Below are positions 53,258 through 62,322 of a DNA stretch of 64,000 bases, one piece after another. The position numbers and the translations under genes are program-made. The notes beneath the pieces were generated by a model. The model did no database searches, was not told the DNA's origin, and saw only the letters and a list, made by a program, of their open reading frames with translations. The DNA is from Streptomyces sp. NBC_00690 (GTDB taxonomy: Bacteria > Actinomycetota > Actinomycetes > Streptomycetales > Streptomycetaceae), in assembly GCF_036226685.1 (NCBI RefSeq), contig NZ_CP109009.1, positions 1,054,001 through 1,118,000 of the forward strand, given 5' to 3'. The first letter of the stretch is position 1; each line of letters starts with the position of its first letter.

Positions 53258-54406
53258 ATGGGGTCGACAGGGCACAGCCACAGGGTGAAGGGCTCCCACC
53301 GTCTCGTTCGGCAACTGCCCGTGCTGCTCATCGTGGTGGGCGTGGCCATCGTGCTCACCACACCGCCGCGGTTCACCGCCATACCCGTGTTCGCCGCGGC
53401 GCCGCTGGTGGCCGCGCCGTTCTACTCGTTCAAGGGCACCCTGTGGACCGGTGTGACGTCGACTCTGGCGGTGGTGGCCCTGCACGCCCAGGAACGGACG
53501 GTGGACGAGGTACAGGCGTACACGGAGGAGTTCACCCTGCTCACCGTTTCCGCGCTGGCGCTCGCCATCAATGTGACGATCCGACACAGCGGTGAGCAGT
53601 TGGCGTCCGCCCGCGAGATCGCCCAGGCCGCACAACGCGCCGTGCTGCCCTCCCCCGCGAAGGAGGTCGACGATCTCCTGGTGGCGGCGAGGTACCAGGC
53701 CGCGGTGACCGATGCCCTGGTCGGGGGCGACTTCTTCGCGGTGCAGAACACGCCTTGCGGCGCCCGGGCGGTCGTCGGGGACGTGCGCGGGAAAGGGCTC
53801 GGTGCGGTCGGTATGGTCGCGGTGGCCGTGGGGACCTTCCGCGAGGCGTCCGAACGGGAAGACCGGCTGGAGGCAGTGGCGGACTGGCTGGACGGCGCAT
53901 TGGCGCGGGAAGCCGAGCGCCAGTGCGGTGAGGAGGCGGGCGAATCGTTCGCCACGGCGGTCCTGGCCGAGATCCCTCATCGAGGTGGTGTCGTACGGCT
54001 GATCAACCGGGGCCATCCCGCCCCGCTGCTGCTGACGCCCGGTGGCGACCCCGAGTCACTACCCCCTGATGGGTACGCGCTTCCGCTGGGGATGTCGGAG
54101 GTGGTGGGTGAGCCCTTCCAGGCGCAGGAGTATGAGATCCCGCGGAATGCAACGCTGTTGCTGTACACCGATGGGCTGACGGAGGCGCGTGATGCCAACG
54201 GTGTCTTCTACGATCCGGCCGTCGAGTTGGTGGGGAAGACGTTCAGCGATCCGGACCTCCTGTTGGACTGGGTGGTGAACGATGTGTTGCGTCATACCGG
54301 TGGCCATGTCACCGACGACATGGCCCTGCTCGCGCTGACCTACGTCGCGCCCTCTGTCGATGGAAACGGCAGACTTGACGGGCACAGCGGGCGCGGCAGC
54401 GTGTGA
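53258..54406 (+). CDS. Membrane-anchored PP2C-type (SpoIIE) serine phosphatase
   Basis: 382 residues. Three hydrophobic segments (LPVLLIVVGVAIVL, FAAAPLVAAPFYSF, TLLTVSALALAINV) are followed by a SpoIIE domain from about residue 120: YQAAVTDALVGGDFFAV, VVGDVRGKGLGAVGMVA, NRGHPAPLLL, LLYTDGLTEARDANG and DDMALLAL give the metal-binding Asp residues. Such phosphatases act on anti-anti-sigma factors in Streptomyces. TAGCGT at 53241 could be its -10 box, giving a short leader. No sigma regulator is adjacent. Confidence 0.87.
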   Translation: MGSTGHSHRVKGSHRLVRQLPVLLIVVGVAIVLTTPPRFTAIPVFAAAPLVAAPFYSFKGTLWTGVTSTLAVVALHAQERTVDEVQAYTEEFTLLTVSALALAINVTIRHSGEQLASAREIAQAAQRAVLPSPAKEVDDLLVAARYQAAVTDALVGGDFFAVQNTPCGARAVVGDVRGKGLGAVGMVAVAVGTFREASEREDRLEAVADWLDGALAREAERQCGEEAGESFATAVLAEIPHRGGVVRLINRGHPAPLLLTPGGDPESLPPDGYALPLGMSEVVGEPFQAQEYEIPRNATLLLYTDGLTEARDANGVFYDPAVELVGKTFSDPDLLLDWVVNDVLRHTGGHVTDDMALLALTYVAPSVDGNGRLDGHSGRGSV

Positions 54407-55093
54407 CCGATCGGTCGGCCGAAAATCTCGCCCGGGGAAACACCAGCGGCGACCGCACCATCCCGTACCGCACCATGAGTGTGCCTGCGGCACGATCCCT
54501 TCGGCTGCAACCGTCCGAGCTGGGAACGGCTGCAAGCCGGCCGATGCGCCCTGAGGAACTGACTCCGCCCCAGACCATTCGCCCCACAGGGGCTTTCGCC
54601 TGACAGGGGAAGTACGATCAACCGATCCACACGGCGGTTCAGCCACGAAAAATGGCCGATTCCCCATCGGTGGGCCTTATAGCCTGCCACTCGGTCTTCA
54701 CCGGGAAATCCCGACCATCACACCGTCATGCACTTAGGGCGACTCTCCCACCTCAAACCCGGATCAATTGATCGACTAGGTTTTGGCTGGATGTCTGCGT
54801 CGGCTTTCATTCCGCCGGGAACGACACTGCTAAAGTCTCCTTTCTGTCCAGCTGTCCGGTTGTTGACCGCGCTGGGAGTGAACGGGGGATTCGGTGAGGA
54901 TCATAAAGCGTGCCTCGGAACGTCCCGCATCGCTTTCCAGCGTCCTTCTGCGATAACTGCTATTAGCAGATTTCACTATCTCGTCCGCAGTCTTGCGGCA
55001 TACACGATCCGAACTGCACAGATGTCCTGTCTCAAGAGTCAGTTGTGCACTCAACCCACATGCCTCCCCCAGTCCACTTCGGAGGAGATGCCT
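54407..55093. other. Long AT-richer control region before the second iclR gene
   Basis: About 690 bp with visibly lower G+C than its surroundings and no convincing gene. It holds the palindrome at 54957-54969 and GGAGGAG at 55081-55087. The reading frame running into iclR from upstream has poor codon bias and is treated as non-coding. Confidence 0.55.
54957..54969. promoter_or_regulatory. 13-bp palindrome CTGCTATTAGCAG
   Basis: Perfect 6-bp arms about 125 bp upstream of the iclR start in an AT-rich stretch. A possible operator for autoregulation. Confidence 0.4.
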
Positions 55094-55825
55094 TTGTCCA
55101 TCCAGACGCAGTCATCCCGCTCCATGCTCGCCCGCGGTCTGAGCATTCTGCGCTGTTTTCGATCAGGTGAACCAGAACTCCCGCTGTCCGAAATAGCCCG
55201 CAGGGCCGACATGCCCAAAGCCACCGCCCACCGGATCATTGCAGAACTCCTTGAGGAAGGGATGCTGGAGCGCGGCGAGAAAGGACTGCGCCTCGGTGTG
55301 GCCCTATTCGTCCTCGGCGCACGAGTTCCCCGTCAGATCAAACTCCGAGATCTCACCTTCCCCTACGCCGAAAAGCTCCACCGCCTCACCCACGGAAGCA
55401 CGTTCGTCTTCATCTCCGATCTCTTCGGCCCGGACGCGGCGCTGGTGGACGCGGTACGCCGCGCCTACGGCCCCGGGGCCGGGCCTGACGCCGAAGCGGA
55501 GAACCGCGCCTCGGCCCTGGCCGCGACCGGCATCTTCCATGCGTACGGAGGAAGCGGGGCCTTCCCACCACGAGGCGTACCAGCGACGGTGGAGGACAGG
55601 GCCCGGGTCCTGGCACAGGGCTTCGCCGTCGTCCGTGGTGCCACCGGTGCCGTCGGAATCGCGGCACCCTTGCTGACCGCGCCGAGCACGGCCGTCGGGG
55701 CGTTGGCCGTCGCGGGGCCGGTGGACCGGCTGCAACCGGCACGGGTTGCAGCACATCTACGGGCGGCGTGCGCGGCGGTGTCACGCGTACTCCAAGGGAC
55801 ACCGGAGTTGGTACCGGTGTGGTGA
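55094..55825 (+). CDS. Second IclR-family regulator
   Basis: About 243 residues with the winged HTH (MLARGLSILRCFRSG, LPLSEIARRADMPKATAHRIIAELLEEGMLERG) and a shortened C-terminal effector domain. The strong ribosome binding site GGAGGAG (55081-55087) touches an ATG at 55088 but is six bases from the in-frame TTG at 55094, so TTG is the more likely start. The genes it controls are not obvious; it precedes the methyltransferase/aminotransferase locus. Confidence 0.82.
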   Translation: MSIQTQSSRSMLARGLSILRCFRSGEPELPLSEIARRADMPKATAHRIIAELLEEGMLERGEKGLRLGVALFVLGARVPRQIKLRDLTFPYAEKLHRLTHGSTFVFISDLFGPDAALVDAVRRAYGPGAGPDAEAENRASALAATGIFHAYGGSGAFPPRGVPATVEDRARVLAQGFAVVRGATGAVGIAAPLLTAPSTAVGALAVAGPVDRLQPARVAAHLRAACAAVSRVLQGTPELVPVW

Positions 55826-56024
55826 ACCGCCTCCAGTAACCTCCCGAACGGCCTGCCGACGCCGCGTCGGGCCGGGCACGAAACCATCGTGTCCCCGAGA
55901 GCGGCATCGAGCCCTGGGGCGGCCAGGGCGAGCCCGCCCGCACGAGCCCATGGGGCTCGCTCCAGTTCCGCGGTGTCGTACGTCCCGCGGCATCCACCGT
56001 TCTCCCGTAGTGGATGCGACGACC

Positions 56025-56921
56025 TCACCCCCGTCGCGCCGTCCACAGTGAGGGCAGTAGCCGTCCCGCCAGATACTCATCACGCGCGGCCGTGAGAGTA
56101 CGTCGGATGAGGTCAACCGACTCATCCCCGTAGATCCCGGCGACGCTCCCCCGGAAGATCCGCACCACCTTGAGCCGCTCCGCGAGCAGTGTCACCGCCC
56201 AGCTCCCCAGATCGTGCCGCACCACGTCGACGAACCCCGCTCGCTCCAACTGGCGCTGACGTTCGGCGGCGGGCGTGGTGAAGAAGACGCCGTGTGGATG
56301 GGTCGCACGGAACGCCTCCGACGGGCCGTCAACACCAGGGGTGAGACTCACCTCCTCGGTAAGCACGAGCAGTCCCGCCGGGCGCAGCATCCTTGCGGCC
56401 TCACGCACGACCTCACCAGGCTCGGGGAAGTGCGGCATCGAGCCCGTCACCACCACGGTGTCCAGTGAATCCTCAGGCAAGGGGACGGAGGTGGCGCAGG
56501 CGCAGATCTCCGTCAGCTCGGCTCGCCCCTGTGAACGGCTGATGCGTCGACTGACCGCACAGTGCTCGGCGACGAGATCGACGCCGTACGCATGCCGGAC
56601 GGCGATCCCCCGCGCGGTGAGCCGGTCGACGAGATAGCGCAGGGCGCCGCCGAAGCCGCTGCCCAGCTCGCACAGCTCCACGGGTGCGCCGTGCAAGACG
56701 GTCTCGGCCCCGGTGCTCATCGCCTCGACGACCAGATCGCAACCTTGCGGTCCGAAGTGCCCCATCTGATCGAGACCGAGCAGCCCACTGGGTCCCGAGT
56801 CTCCGGTGAACTCGACGATGGACCGTTCGGTGCGCTCCCAATCGTGGAGTGCGGGAAAGAGCTCCCGGTGATAGCGGTACTGCGCTTCGGCTCCGGGCGT
56901 CGCCCCGGCTGAGGCGGTCAA
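56025..56921 (-). CDS. SAM-dependent methyltransferase with TTG start
   Basis: 298 residues: motif I LCELGSGFGGALRYL (residues 83-97), GVDLVAEHCAVSRR, and TVVVTGSMPHFPEPGEVVREAARMLRPAGLLVL. The extended N-terminus (YRYHRELFPALHDWERTERSI) suggests a specialised small-molecule or peptide acceptor. The TTG start overlaps the TGA of the small ORF upstream (TTGA), so translation is probably coupled. It is the last gene of the aminotransferase transcript. Confidence 0.82.
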   Translation of the reverse strand: MTASAGATPGAEAQYRYHRELFPALHDWERTERSIVEFTGDSGPSGLLGLDQMGHFGPQGCDLVVEAMSTGAETVLHGAPVELCELGSGFGGALRYLVDRLTARGIAVRHAYGVDLVAEHCAVSRRISRSQGRAELTEICACATSVPLPEDSLDTVVVTGSMPHFPEPGEVVREAARMLRPAGLLVLTEEVSLTPGVDGPSEAFRATHPHGVFFTTPAAERQRQLERAGFVDVVRHDLGSWAVTLLAERLKVVRIFRGSVAGIYGDESVDLIRRTLTAARDEYLAGRLLPSLWTARRG

Positions 56922-57073
56922 CGTCGCCGCCCCACGGCGCGGGCCTCACCGGGGGGCACGGACCGATCGGGGGCCTTCGGCCGCGTCACCGCGGGAGCGA
57001 GCGACGGCACGGTGGGCCACCCCGGCAAGACGTCGGCGCGGGTGGCAGCCGGGGGGTTTGCGGTGTTCGACAC
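56918..57073 (-). CDS. 51-residue Pro/Ala-rich small ORF, possible precursor peptide or coupling ORF
   Basis: GTG at 57073 is preceded by GAGGAG with a seven-base spacer, and the stop overlaps the methyltransferase TTG start. The product begins VSNTANPPAATRADVLPGWP, contains TVPSLAPAVTRP and ends in VGRRR. It has no Cys and no recognised domain. It lies between a class III aminotransferase and a methyltransferase and near an ABC exporter, a setting seen in peptide-modifying loci, but it could equally be a leader for translational coupling. Confidence 0.5.
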   Translation of the reverse strand: MSNTANPPAATRADVLPGWPTVPSLAPAVTRPKAPDRSVPPGEARAVGRRR

Positions 57074-57128
57074 GGTGATGCTCCTCGGTGCGGACGATCG
57101 CGGCTCATGGGTGCGGCACCGGTAGCGC

Positions 57129-58400
57129 TCATGGCGGTGCCGGAGCAAGGTGCCGAAACTCATCGGGTACGGCGGCGCAGACGGCGTCCAGTACGGCGAG
57201 CGCCTCCTCGACCTCTTCGTCCGTTGCGACCAGCGGTGGGAGCAGCCGGAGCACTTCCGGCTGGCCCAGGCACGGGGAGACCAGCAGGCCGTGGCGGCCC
57301 AACTCCAACAGGACGTCACCGGCGACGGCGGGATGGGCGAACTCGATGCCCCACAGCAGTCCCCGCCCGCGTACGTCGGCGATCAGCTGCGGATGGCGGC
57401 GGGCGAGGTGTGCGAGTCCCGTGGTAAGCAGTGCGGCGAGGTGCTGACCCCGCCCCGCCAGCGCTTCCACGGCAACGAGCGCCGCCGTTCCCGCCGCCGC
57501 GCCCAGCGGATGCCCGGAGAAGGTGGTGGTGTGCACGAACGGATCGGCGGCCAAGGGTGCGTAGAACCGCTCGGTGGCCACCACTGCGGACACCGGACAC
57601 ACTCCGCCGCCGAGCGCCTTGCCGAGAAGTACGGCGTCGGGACGCAATCCGATGTCGGTGCTGACCAGGGGCGGGCCACATCTGCGTAGTCCGGTTTGGA
57701 TCTCGTCGACGATCACGAAGGCGCCGTGCTCGTGTGCTGCGGACGCCAGCGCATGGAGGAATCCGGCGTCCAGCGGGCGGACTCCGCCCTCTCCTTGGAC
57801 CGGCTCGACGAGGACCGCGGCTACCTCTCCGGTGGCGAAGGCTCCGGGAATCGCCGACGGGTGCGCGGCGATGTGGGTCACTCCGCCCAGCAGCGGTTCG
57901 AGCGAGTGCCGGTAGCGCGCGTTCCAGGTCGCGGCGAGGGCTCCGAGTGACTTGCCGTGGTAGGCGCCTTCGACGGCGATGACTCGGGTGCGGCCGGTGG
58001 CGAGGCGGGCGAGTTTGAGGGCCGCCTCGACGGCATCGGAGCCGTTTAGCCCGAGCCACACCTTCGTCAGCCGCTCCGGATCGACGTATGCGGCCAGTGC
58101 GGCGGCGAAGTGGGCGGTGGTGCCGTTGCCGAGGACCCGGGTGGAGACCGGCATCGCGTCCAACTCGGCGCGCACCGCGGCGACGACAGCGGGATGGCGT
58201 TGTCCGAGTAGCGTCACGGCATAGCTGCCGAAGTCGAGCGCGCCCCGCCCGTCGGAGAGCTTGAGGCGGGTTCCCCGCCCGCTCGATTCGATCGCCCCGG
58301 AGCCGTTCATGCCGTAGACGAGTGCCAGTTGGGGCGAGAGATGTCTGCGGATGGCGTCGAGCGCACCGCGGGCGGTACCGGGTCCGACGGTTGCGGTCAT
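57129..58400 (-). CDS. Class III PLP aminotransferase
   Basis: 423 residues of the acetylornithine/ornithine aminotransferase fold: LNGSDAVEAALKLAR, EGAYHGKSLGA, VLVEPVQGEGG, IVDEIQTGLRR with Asp232, and the PLP lysine Lys261 in LLGKALGGG, then FVHTTTFSGHPLGAAAG. It transfers an amino group to an aldehyde or ketone. The ATG at 58400 has GGAGAGGAGGGG upstream. It heads a minus-strand unit with the small ORF and the methyltransferase, and diverges from the nucleotidyltransferase-ABC unit. Confidence 0.88.
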   Translation of the reverse strand: MTATVGPGTARGALDAIRRHLSPQLALVYGMNGSGAIESSGRGTRLKLSDGRGALDFGSYAVTLLGQRHPAVVAAVRAELDAMPVSTRVLGNGTTAHFAAALAAYVDPERLTKVWLGLNGSDAVEAALKLARLATGRTRVIAVEGAYHGKSLGALAATWNARYRHSLEPLLGGVTHIAAHPSAIPGAFATGEVAAVLVEPVQGEGGVRPLDAGFLHALASAAHEHGAFVIVDEIQTGLRRCGPPLVSTDIGLRPDAVLLGKALGGGVCPVSAVVATERFYAPLAADPFVHTTTFSGHPLGAAAGTAALVAVEALAGRGQHLAALLTTGLAHLARRHPQLIADVRGRGLLWGIEFAHPAVAGDVLLELGRHGLLVSPCLGQPEVLRLLPPLVATDEEVEEALAVLDAVCAAVPDEFRHLAPAPP

Positions 58401-58738
58401 CGGTCCCCTCCTCTCCTTCTGCCTGCCGGCCCGGCTCCCGCCGTGGTCCGTGATCCGAGCCGCACGGCCCACAGACCGCCCCGACCGCCCGACCGCCCGA
58501 CCGCCACCCATGCGGGTGAGGATCGGTCCGGGGGCTGTTGCAGGGAGACTCTGCGGTCAGCCTTGAGACGATGTGTAGCCCTCCGCCCGCACGGACGAAA
58601 GGTCGCGTTCCGGCTGCCGGAACGTTCGTTGATCTGGGACGCGGCGCTTGGGAAGCTGCCGAGGGTGTCGAGGTCGCGGTTCGCCGAGGGGAGTGGGCCG
58701 CACCGTCGCCACCGTCATCGGGAGGTGTACCGACCGCC
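58401..58738. other. Divergent intergenic region
   Basis: Separates the aminotransferase and nucleotidyltransferase units. It contains a short GACCGCCC repeat; no clear promoter could be picked. Confidence 0.5.
58483..58506. repeat. 8-bp tandem repeat GACCGCCC x3
   Basis: Three units (the last with A at position 8) in the divergent region upstream of the aminotransferase gene, with a fourth imperfect unit before them. Confidence 0.7.
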
Positions 58739-59782
58739 ATGGAGACCACGTCAGCGAGAACCGCCCTGTTCCCGGACTCCGACCTGCTGGAAAGACGTCT
58801 CGACGCATTCTTGGAACAACGTGGAATGGACCGGGACGCGGTGCGCAAGGAGATCGACCAGGGTCTGGGCAGTCCCGCGCTCGCGGTCGTCGCCGGATCG
58901 GTGCTGGCCGGGTTCGGCAACCACCGCAGCGATCTGGATCTGCTCGTGCTGGTGGAGAACGACCGACTCACTCGTTTTCCCATCCAGTCCCACGAACACG
59001 GCACTCTGATCGACATCAATGTGCGCCGGGCGAGCGCCGTCCGGGAGAGCACGGCGGAGCTCACCGCCGAGCCCTGGCCCCGGTTCGCGGGCGTCTGTGA
59101 AAGTGCCTGGAACCACCGCCGACGGGCGATCAACACCGTGAGCAGGCTGGCACTGGGACTGCCTCTGGTGGTCTCACCGCCGTGGGACGACTGGCTCACG
59201 AGGGTGCGCGGCCCTTGGCTCGGCGAGGTCGTGGAACAGTGGTGGACGGTGGAGGCGCAACGGCTCGCGCTGGCAGCCCATTGGTTGCTCGAAGCGCGGC
59301 CCATGGCCGCGGCCGTACGCGGTCGGGAGGCCGTCGTCGCCGCGCTCAACGCGCGGGCGGCTGCGGCCGGTGAGCTGTACTTCACCGAGAAGTGGGTGGG
59401 TGAGAAGCTCAAGCTGCGCAACGACGCCGAGGGGCTCGCCGTGCTCCACGAGGTGTTGGGGCCGCCGCTCGCGCCCCGGGAGCGGGTGGCGCGGTGTCTC
59501 TCCCTCGTCGAACAGCTCGCCGCCGTGGACGCGCCCTTGCACGCGGTGCTGCGCTGGGCGACGGGCGTCGGCCAGACCGTGCTGGACGACCGGACCGTTG
59601 TGGACCGTTGGCAACTGCGCGCCGTGGAGACCTTCCGCCCAGGTCTGCCGGAACCGGGGGACGACGACGTCATCTGGTCGGGGCCGGTGGGAGACCTCCC
59701 TCCCGACGATGTGCTGCCGCTGTTCGTCCACGACATGGTGTGGCTCGGTGTCGCCCACCCGGCCCAGGAGGTCTCCTCGTGA
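58739..59782 (+). CDS. MNT-type nucleotidyltransferase domain protein
   Basis: 347 residues. The N-terminal third has the pol-beta nucleotidyltransferase signature VVAGSVLAGFGNHRSDLDLLVLV, with Gly-Ser (53-54) and the Asp-x-Asp pair (65, 67), and HGTLIDINVRRAS supplying the third acidic residue. The C-terminal part is helical (WWTVEAQRLALAAHWLLEAR, FTEKWVGEKLKLRND). It could adenylate a small molecule, peptide or protein. The ATG at 58739 is chosen over upstream frame extension because GGGAGGTG precedes it. Its stop overlaps the next GTG. Confidence 0.72.
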   Translation: METTSARTALFPDSDLLERRLDAFLEQRGMDRDAVRKEIDQGLGSPALAVVAGSVLAGFGNHRSDLDLLVLVENDRLTRFPIQSHEHGTLIDINVRRASAVRESTAELTAEPWPRFAGVCESAWNHRRRAINTVSRLALGLPLVVSPPWDDWLTRVRGPWLGEVVEQWWTVEAQRLALAAHWLLEARPMAAAVRGREAVVAALNARAAAAGELYFTEKWVGEKLKLRNDAEGLAVLHEVLGPPLAPRERVARCLSLVEQLAAVDAPLHAVLRWATGVGQTVLDDRTVVDRWQLRAVETFRPGLPEPGDDDVIWSGPVGDLPPDDVLPLFVHDMVWLGVAHPAQEVSS

Positions 59783-60351
59783 CGAGCGCCCGTACGCCCA
59801 GCGCCCCCGACTCCACGGCGAGCGGACCGGAACAGTCCGACCTCCATCTGGCGGACCTGCGACGGCTCCTCGCGTTCCGCGCGCACGGGGCGGCCCGTCT
59901 CCTGCTGCGGTGTCGGGCGCGTTTGGAGGACATCGAAGGCGCCGTCGCGGCGGGTCAGACCGAAGTCGCCGTCCTGATGGCCTATGACCTGGTGCAGTCC
60001 TCGCTTTCGGTTCGCGGTCTGCGCACCGAGGGCGAAGTGAGCATCGGAGGCGACCAGGTGAGTTTTGATCCCTTCGCCGGGGTTCCGGCAACGGATGTCG
60101 AGGCCGGGCTGCTCCTCGCGGCCGAGGGCCGCGAAGCAGTGGGAGACCACGGTGAACAGTGGGTCGAGCGGCTGCGTGAGCATCTGCGGGACACAGAGGC
60201 GCTCCTCGGCTACAGCGAGCCCCTGCCCGATGTTCGCTCGGCCAGCGGGCTGATGAAGGGTTTCAAACTGGCCCGCACCTGGCAGCCGCACCTGCTGCGC
60301 GTCGGCCTTCCCGATCTGCTGCCGGACGCCTGGACGCGCCGTGCCGACTGA
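59779..60351 (+). CDS. Helical partner protein, HEPN-like
   Basis: 190 residues, mainly helical: LADLRRLLAFRAHGAARLLLRCRARLEDIEGAVAAGQTEVAVLMAYDLVQSSLSVRGL resembles a HEPN-type bundle in spacing, but the R-x4-6-H nuclease motif is not clear. The GTG start overlaps the nucleotidyltransferase stop (GTGA), and MNT proteins often have a HEPN partner. Function unknown. Its 3' end overlaps the ABC ATPase start by 11 bases. Confidence 0.5.
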   Translation: MTSARTPSAPDSTASGPEQSDLHLADLRRLLAFRAHGAARLLLRCRARLEDIEGAVAAGQTEVAVLMAYDLVQSSLSVRGLRTEGEVSIGGDQVSFDPFAGVPATDVEAGLLLAAEGREAVGDHGEQWVERLREHLRDTEALLGYSEPLPDVRSASGLMKGFKLARTWQPHLLRVGLPDLLPDAWTRRAD

Positions 60352-61447
60352 TGTGACGGGAAGCCGCTCAGAGCCGGTGCGTGCACTGTCCCTGCGCGGT
60401 GTGAGCAAACGGTACGGAACGGCGACCGCACTCGACGAAGTGGACCTGGACATCGCCGAAGGCGAGATCGTCGGCCTCCTCGGGCACAACGGGGCGGGAA
60501 AGACGACCCTGATGTCCCTCGTGGCGGGGCTCCTGCGCCCGGACGCGGGAGAGATCGAGGTCCTCGGCGTGTCACCGGTCCGCGATCGTCGCCGGGCCCG
60601 TCGAGGACTGGGGCTCGCCCCACAGGAACTGGGGGTCTACCCACCGCTGACCGTGCGGCACAACCTCCGCTTCTTCGCCGAACTGGCCGGGCTGCGCGGA
60701 AAGGAGGTGCGGCGCCGCATCGAAGAAGTGGCGGAGCCGCTCGGACTGGCCTCCCTGCTGGAGCGCCGTGTCTCCCAACTCTCGGGCGGCGAACAGCGGC
60801 GGGTACACACCGCCATGGCACTGCTGCACCGGCCGAAGCTACTGCTGCTGGACGAACCCACGGCGGGAGTGGACGTGGAGACTCGGGCACGGCTCATCGC
60901 CTTCGTCCGTGAGATGGCCGCCGCCGGTACGGCCGTCTGCTATTCCACCCACTATCTCGCCGAGGTGGAGGCGCTCGATGCGAGTGTGGCCGTACTGGAC
61001 CATGGACGCATGATCGCCCGCGGCCCGCTCAAGGAGTTGGTACGCCGTCACGGCGACAGCGCCGTGGAACTGACATTCACCGGTGAGCCGCCCGAGCTGA
61101 GCCTGCCATGGCCGGTGACGCGTGCGGCCGATGTGCTGCGCGTCCATGTCGAGCATCCGCAACTCGCGGCGCCCGATGTGCTCGCCTCCCTGGGAGAGGC
61201 TGCCTTGCGGCTGGTCAATCTGCGGGTGGTCCAACCGAGTCTGGAGAGCGTCTTCCTCCGGCTGACGGGACGCCGATACGCCGGGGAGTCCACGGAGGCC
61301 GCTCCGCCCGGGTCGAACCCGGTGGGAGCCGTCGAGACTACGGTGCGGGAAACCGCAGGGCGCGACCCGAAGGGCGGTTCGGACGACGGTTCCGCACCGC
61401 TTTCCGACGGCCGGGCAGTCGCCCACAGGGCGGGGCATCATGGGTGA
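60341..61447 (+). CDS. ABC exporter ATPase (ABC-2 type, DrrA-like)
   Basis: 368 residues: Walker A GHNGAGKTT, signature LSGGEQRRVHTAMALLHRP, Walker B LLLLDEPTAGVD and H-loop STHYLAE, plus a C-terminal regulatory extension of about 140 residues as in drug-export ATPases (LESVFLRLTGR). It starts with GTG inside the preceding gene and overlaps the permease start, so the four genes form one coupled unit. Export of the locus product is inferred. Confidence 0.88.
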   Translation: MPTDVTGSRSEPVRALSLRGVSKRYGTATALDEVDLDIAEGEIVGLLGHNGAGKTTLMSLVAGLLRPDAGEIEVLGVSPVRDRRRARRGLGLAPQELGVYPPLTVRHNLRFFAELAGLRGKEVRRRIEEVAEPLGLASLLERRVSQLSGGEQRRVHTAMALLHRPKLLLLDEPTAGVDVETRARLIAFVREMAAAGTAVCYSTHYLAEVEALDASVAVLDHGRMIARGPLKELVRRHGDSAVELTFTGEPPELSLPWPVTRAADVLRVHVEHPQLAAPDVLASLGEAALRLVNLRVVQPSLESVFLRLTGRRYAGESTEAAPPGSNPVGAVETTVRETAGRDPKGGSDDGSAPLSDGRAVAHRAGHHG

Positions 61448-62222
61448 CGGGTCACTGGGACGGATCTTCGCGCTGGTGCGCCACGACGCCAGACTCATGG
61501 TGCGCGATCCGGCGCCCTTGGTCGTCCGTACGATCATGCCGCTGCTCATCATGGGCTTTATGCAGCCGCTGTTCCGGGTGGCCCTGCGCGCCGAGGGCGT
61601 GCACGACGCCAATGGAGCCGAACAGGCCGTGCCCGGGATGGCCGTGATGTTTCTGTTCCTCCTCGTCAACGTCGTCGGATTCGCGATGTTCCGGGAGCAC
61701 GGCTGGAACACCTGGGACCGACTGCGGGCGGGACCTGCACGGCCGTTCGAGTTGGTGGCCGGTCGGGTGGTGGTGCCACTGGTGGTCGCGCTGCTCCAAC
61801 TCGCCGTGGTCTTCGCCGCGGGCGGGCTGCTCTTCGGGCTGCGGGTGCGCGGCTCGTACCTCGGGCTGGTGGTGGTCGGCGTACCGCTGGCGCTGTGCGT
61901 CGTCATGCTCGGCATGGCCCTGGTGGCCCTGTGCCGTACCGTTTCCCAACTCCTTGTCTTCGCCAACCTGGCCGCGTTGTTCTTCGCTGGTCTCGGCGGC
62001 GCGCTGACTCCGCACTCCGCACTCCCGGAGTGGGCACTTCCGATCGCTCCTGCGGTACCGAGCTACTGGGCGATGCGTGGATTCTCCACGGTGGTGCTGG
62101 ATGGCGGTGGCGTCCGCTCGGTGCTGCTGCCTGCGAGCCTGCTGTGTCTGTTCGCCATCGGCCTCACCGCCGTCACCCTGGCCTTCTTCCGCACCGACCA
62201 TCGCAAGGTCTCCTGGTCCTGA
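61440..62222 (+). CDS. ABC-2 type permease
   Basis: 260 residues, six transmembrane helices (MPLLIMGFMQPLFRVAL, MAVMFLFLLVNVVGFAMF, VVPLVVALLQLAVVFAAGGLLF, LVVVGVPLALCVVMLGMALVAL, VFANLAALFFAGLGGAL and a C-terminal helix). ATG 61440 overlaps the ATPase gene by eight bases. Together they form a two-component exporter. Confidence 0.88.
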   Translation: MGDGSLGRIFALVRHDARLMVRDPAPLVVRTIMPLLIMGFMQPLFRVALRAEGVHDANGAEQAVPGMAVMFLFLLVNVVGFAMFREHGWNTWDRLRAGPARPFELVAGRVVVPLVVALLQLAVVFAAGGLLFGLRVRGSYLGLVVVGVPLALCVVMLGMALVALCRTVSQLLVFANLAALFFAGLGGALTPHSALPEWALPIAPAVPSYWAMRGFSTVVLDGGGVRSVLLPASLLCLFAIGLTAVTLAFFRTDHRKVSWS

Positions 62223-62322
62223 GCGGTGTGGCGCCGCCATCCGAGAGCGCGCGCCGCACTACGACAGACGACACATCGGCCCGGCCGTGCACAGCGGCCC
62301 ACCGCCAGCAGAAGGGTGCGCC

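Noticed and set aside
54728..55087. N-terminal extension of the second IclR regulator by 120 codons
   Set aside because: Codon bias is poor, base composition is AT-richer, and a strong ribosome binding site lies at 55081-55087 directly before the HTH domain.
57316..60489. A 1057-codon open frame on the minus strand
   Set aside because: It crosses the aminotransferase start and runs antisense to the nucleotidyltransferase, helical-partner and ABC genes; composition is Arg/Ser/Pro-rich and no domain is visible. It is an antisense shadow of GC-rich coding DNA.
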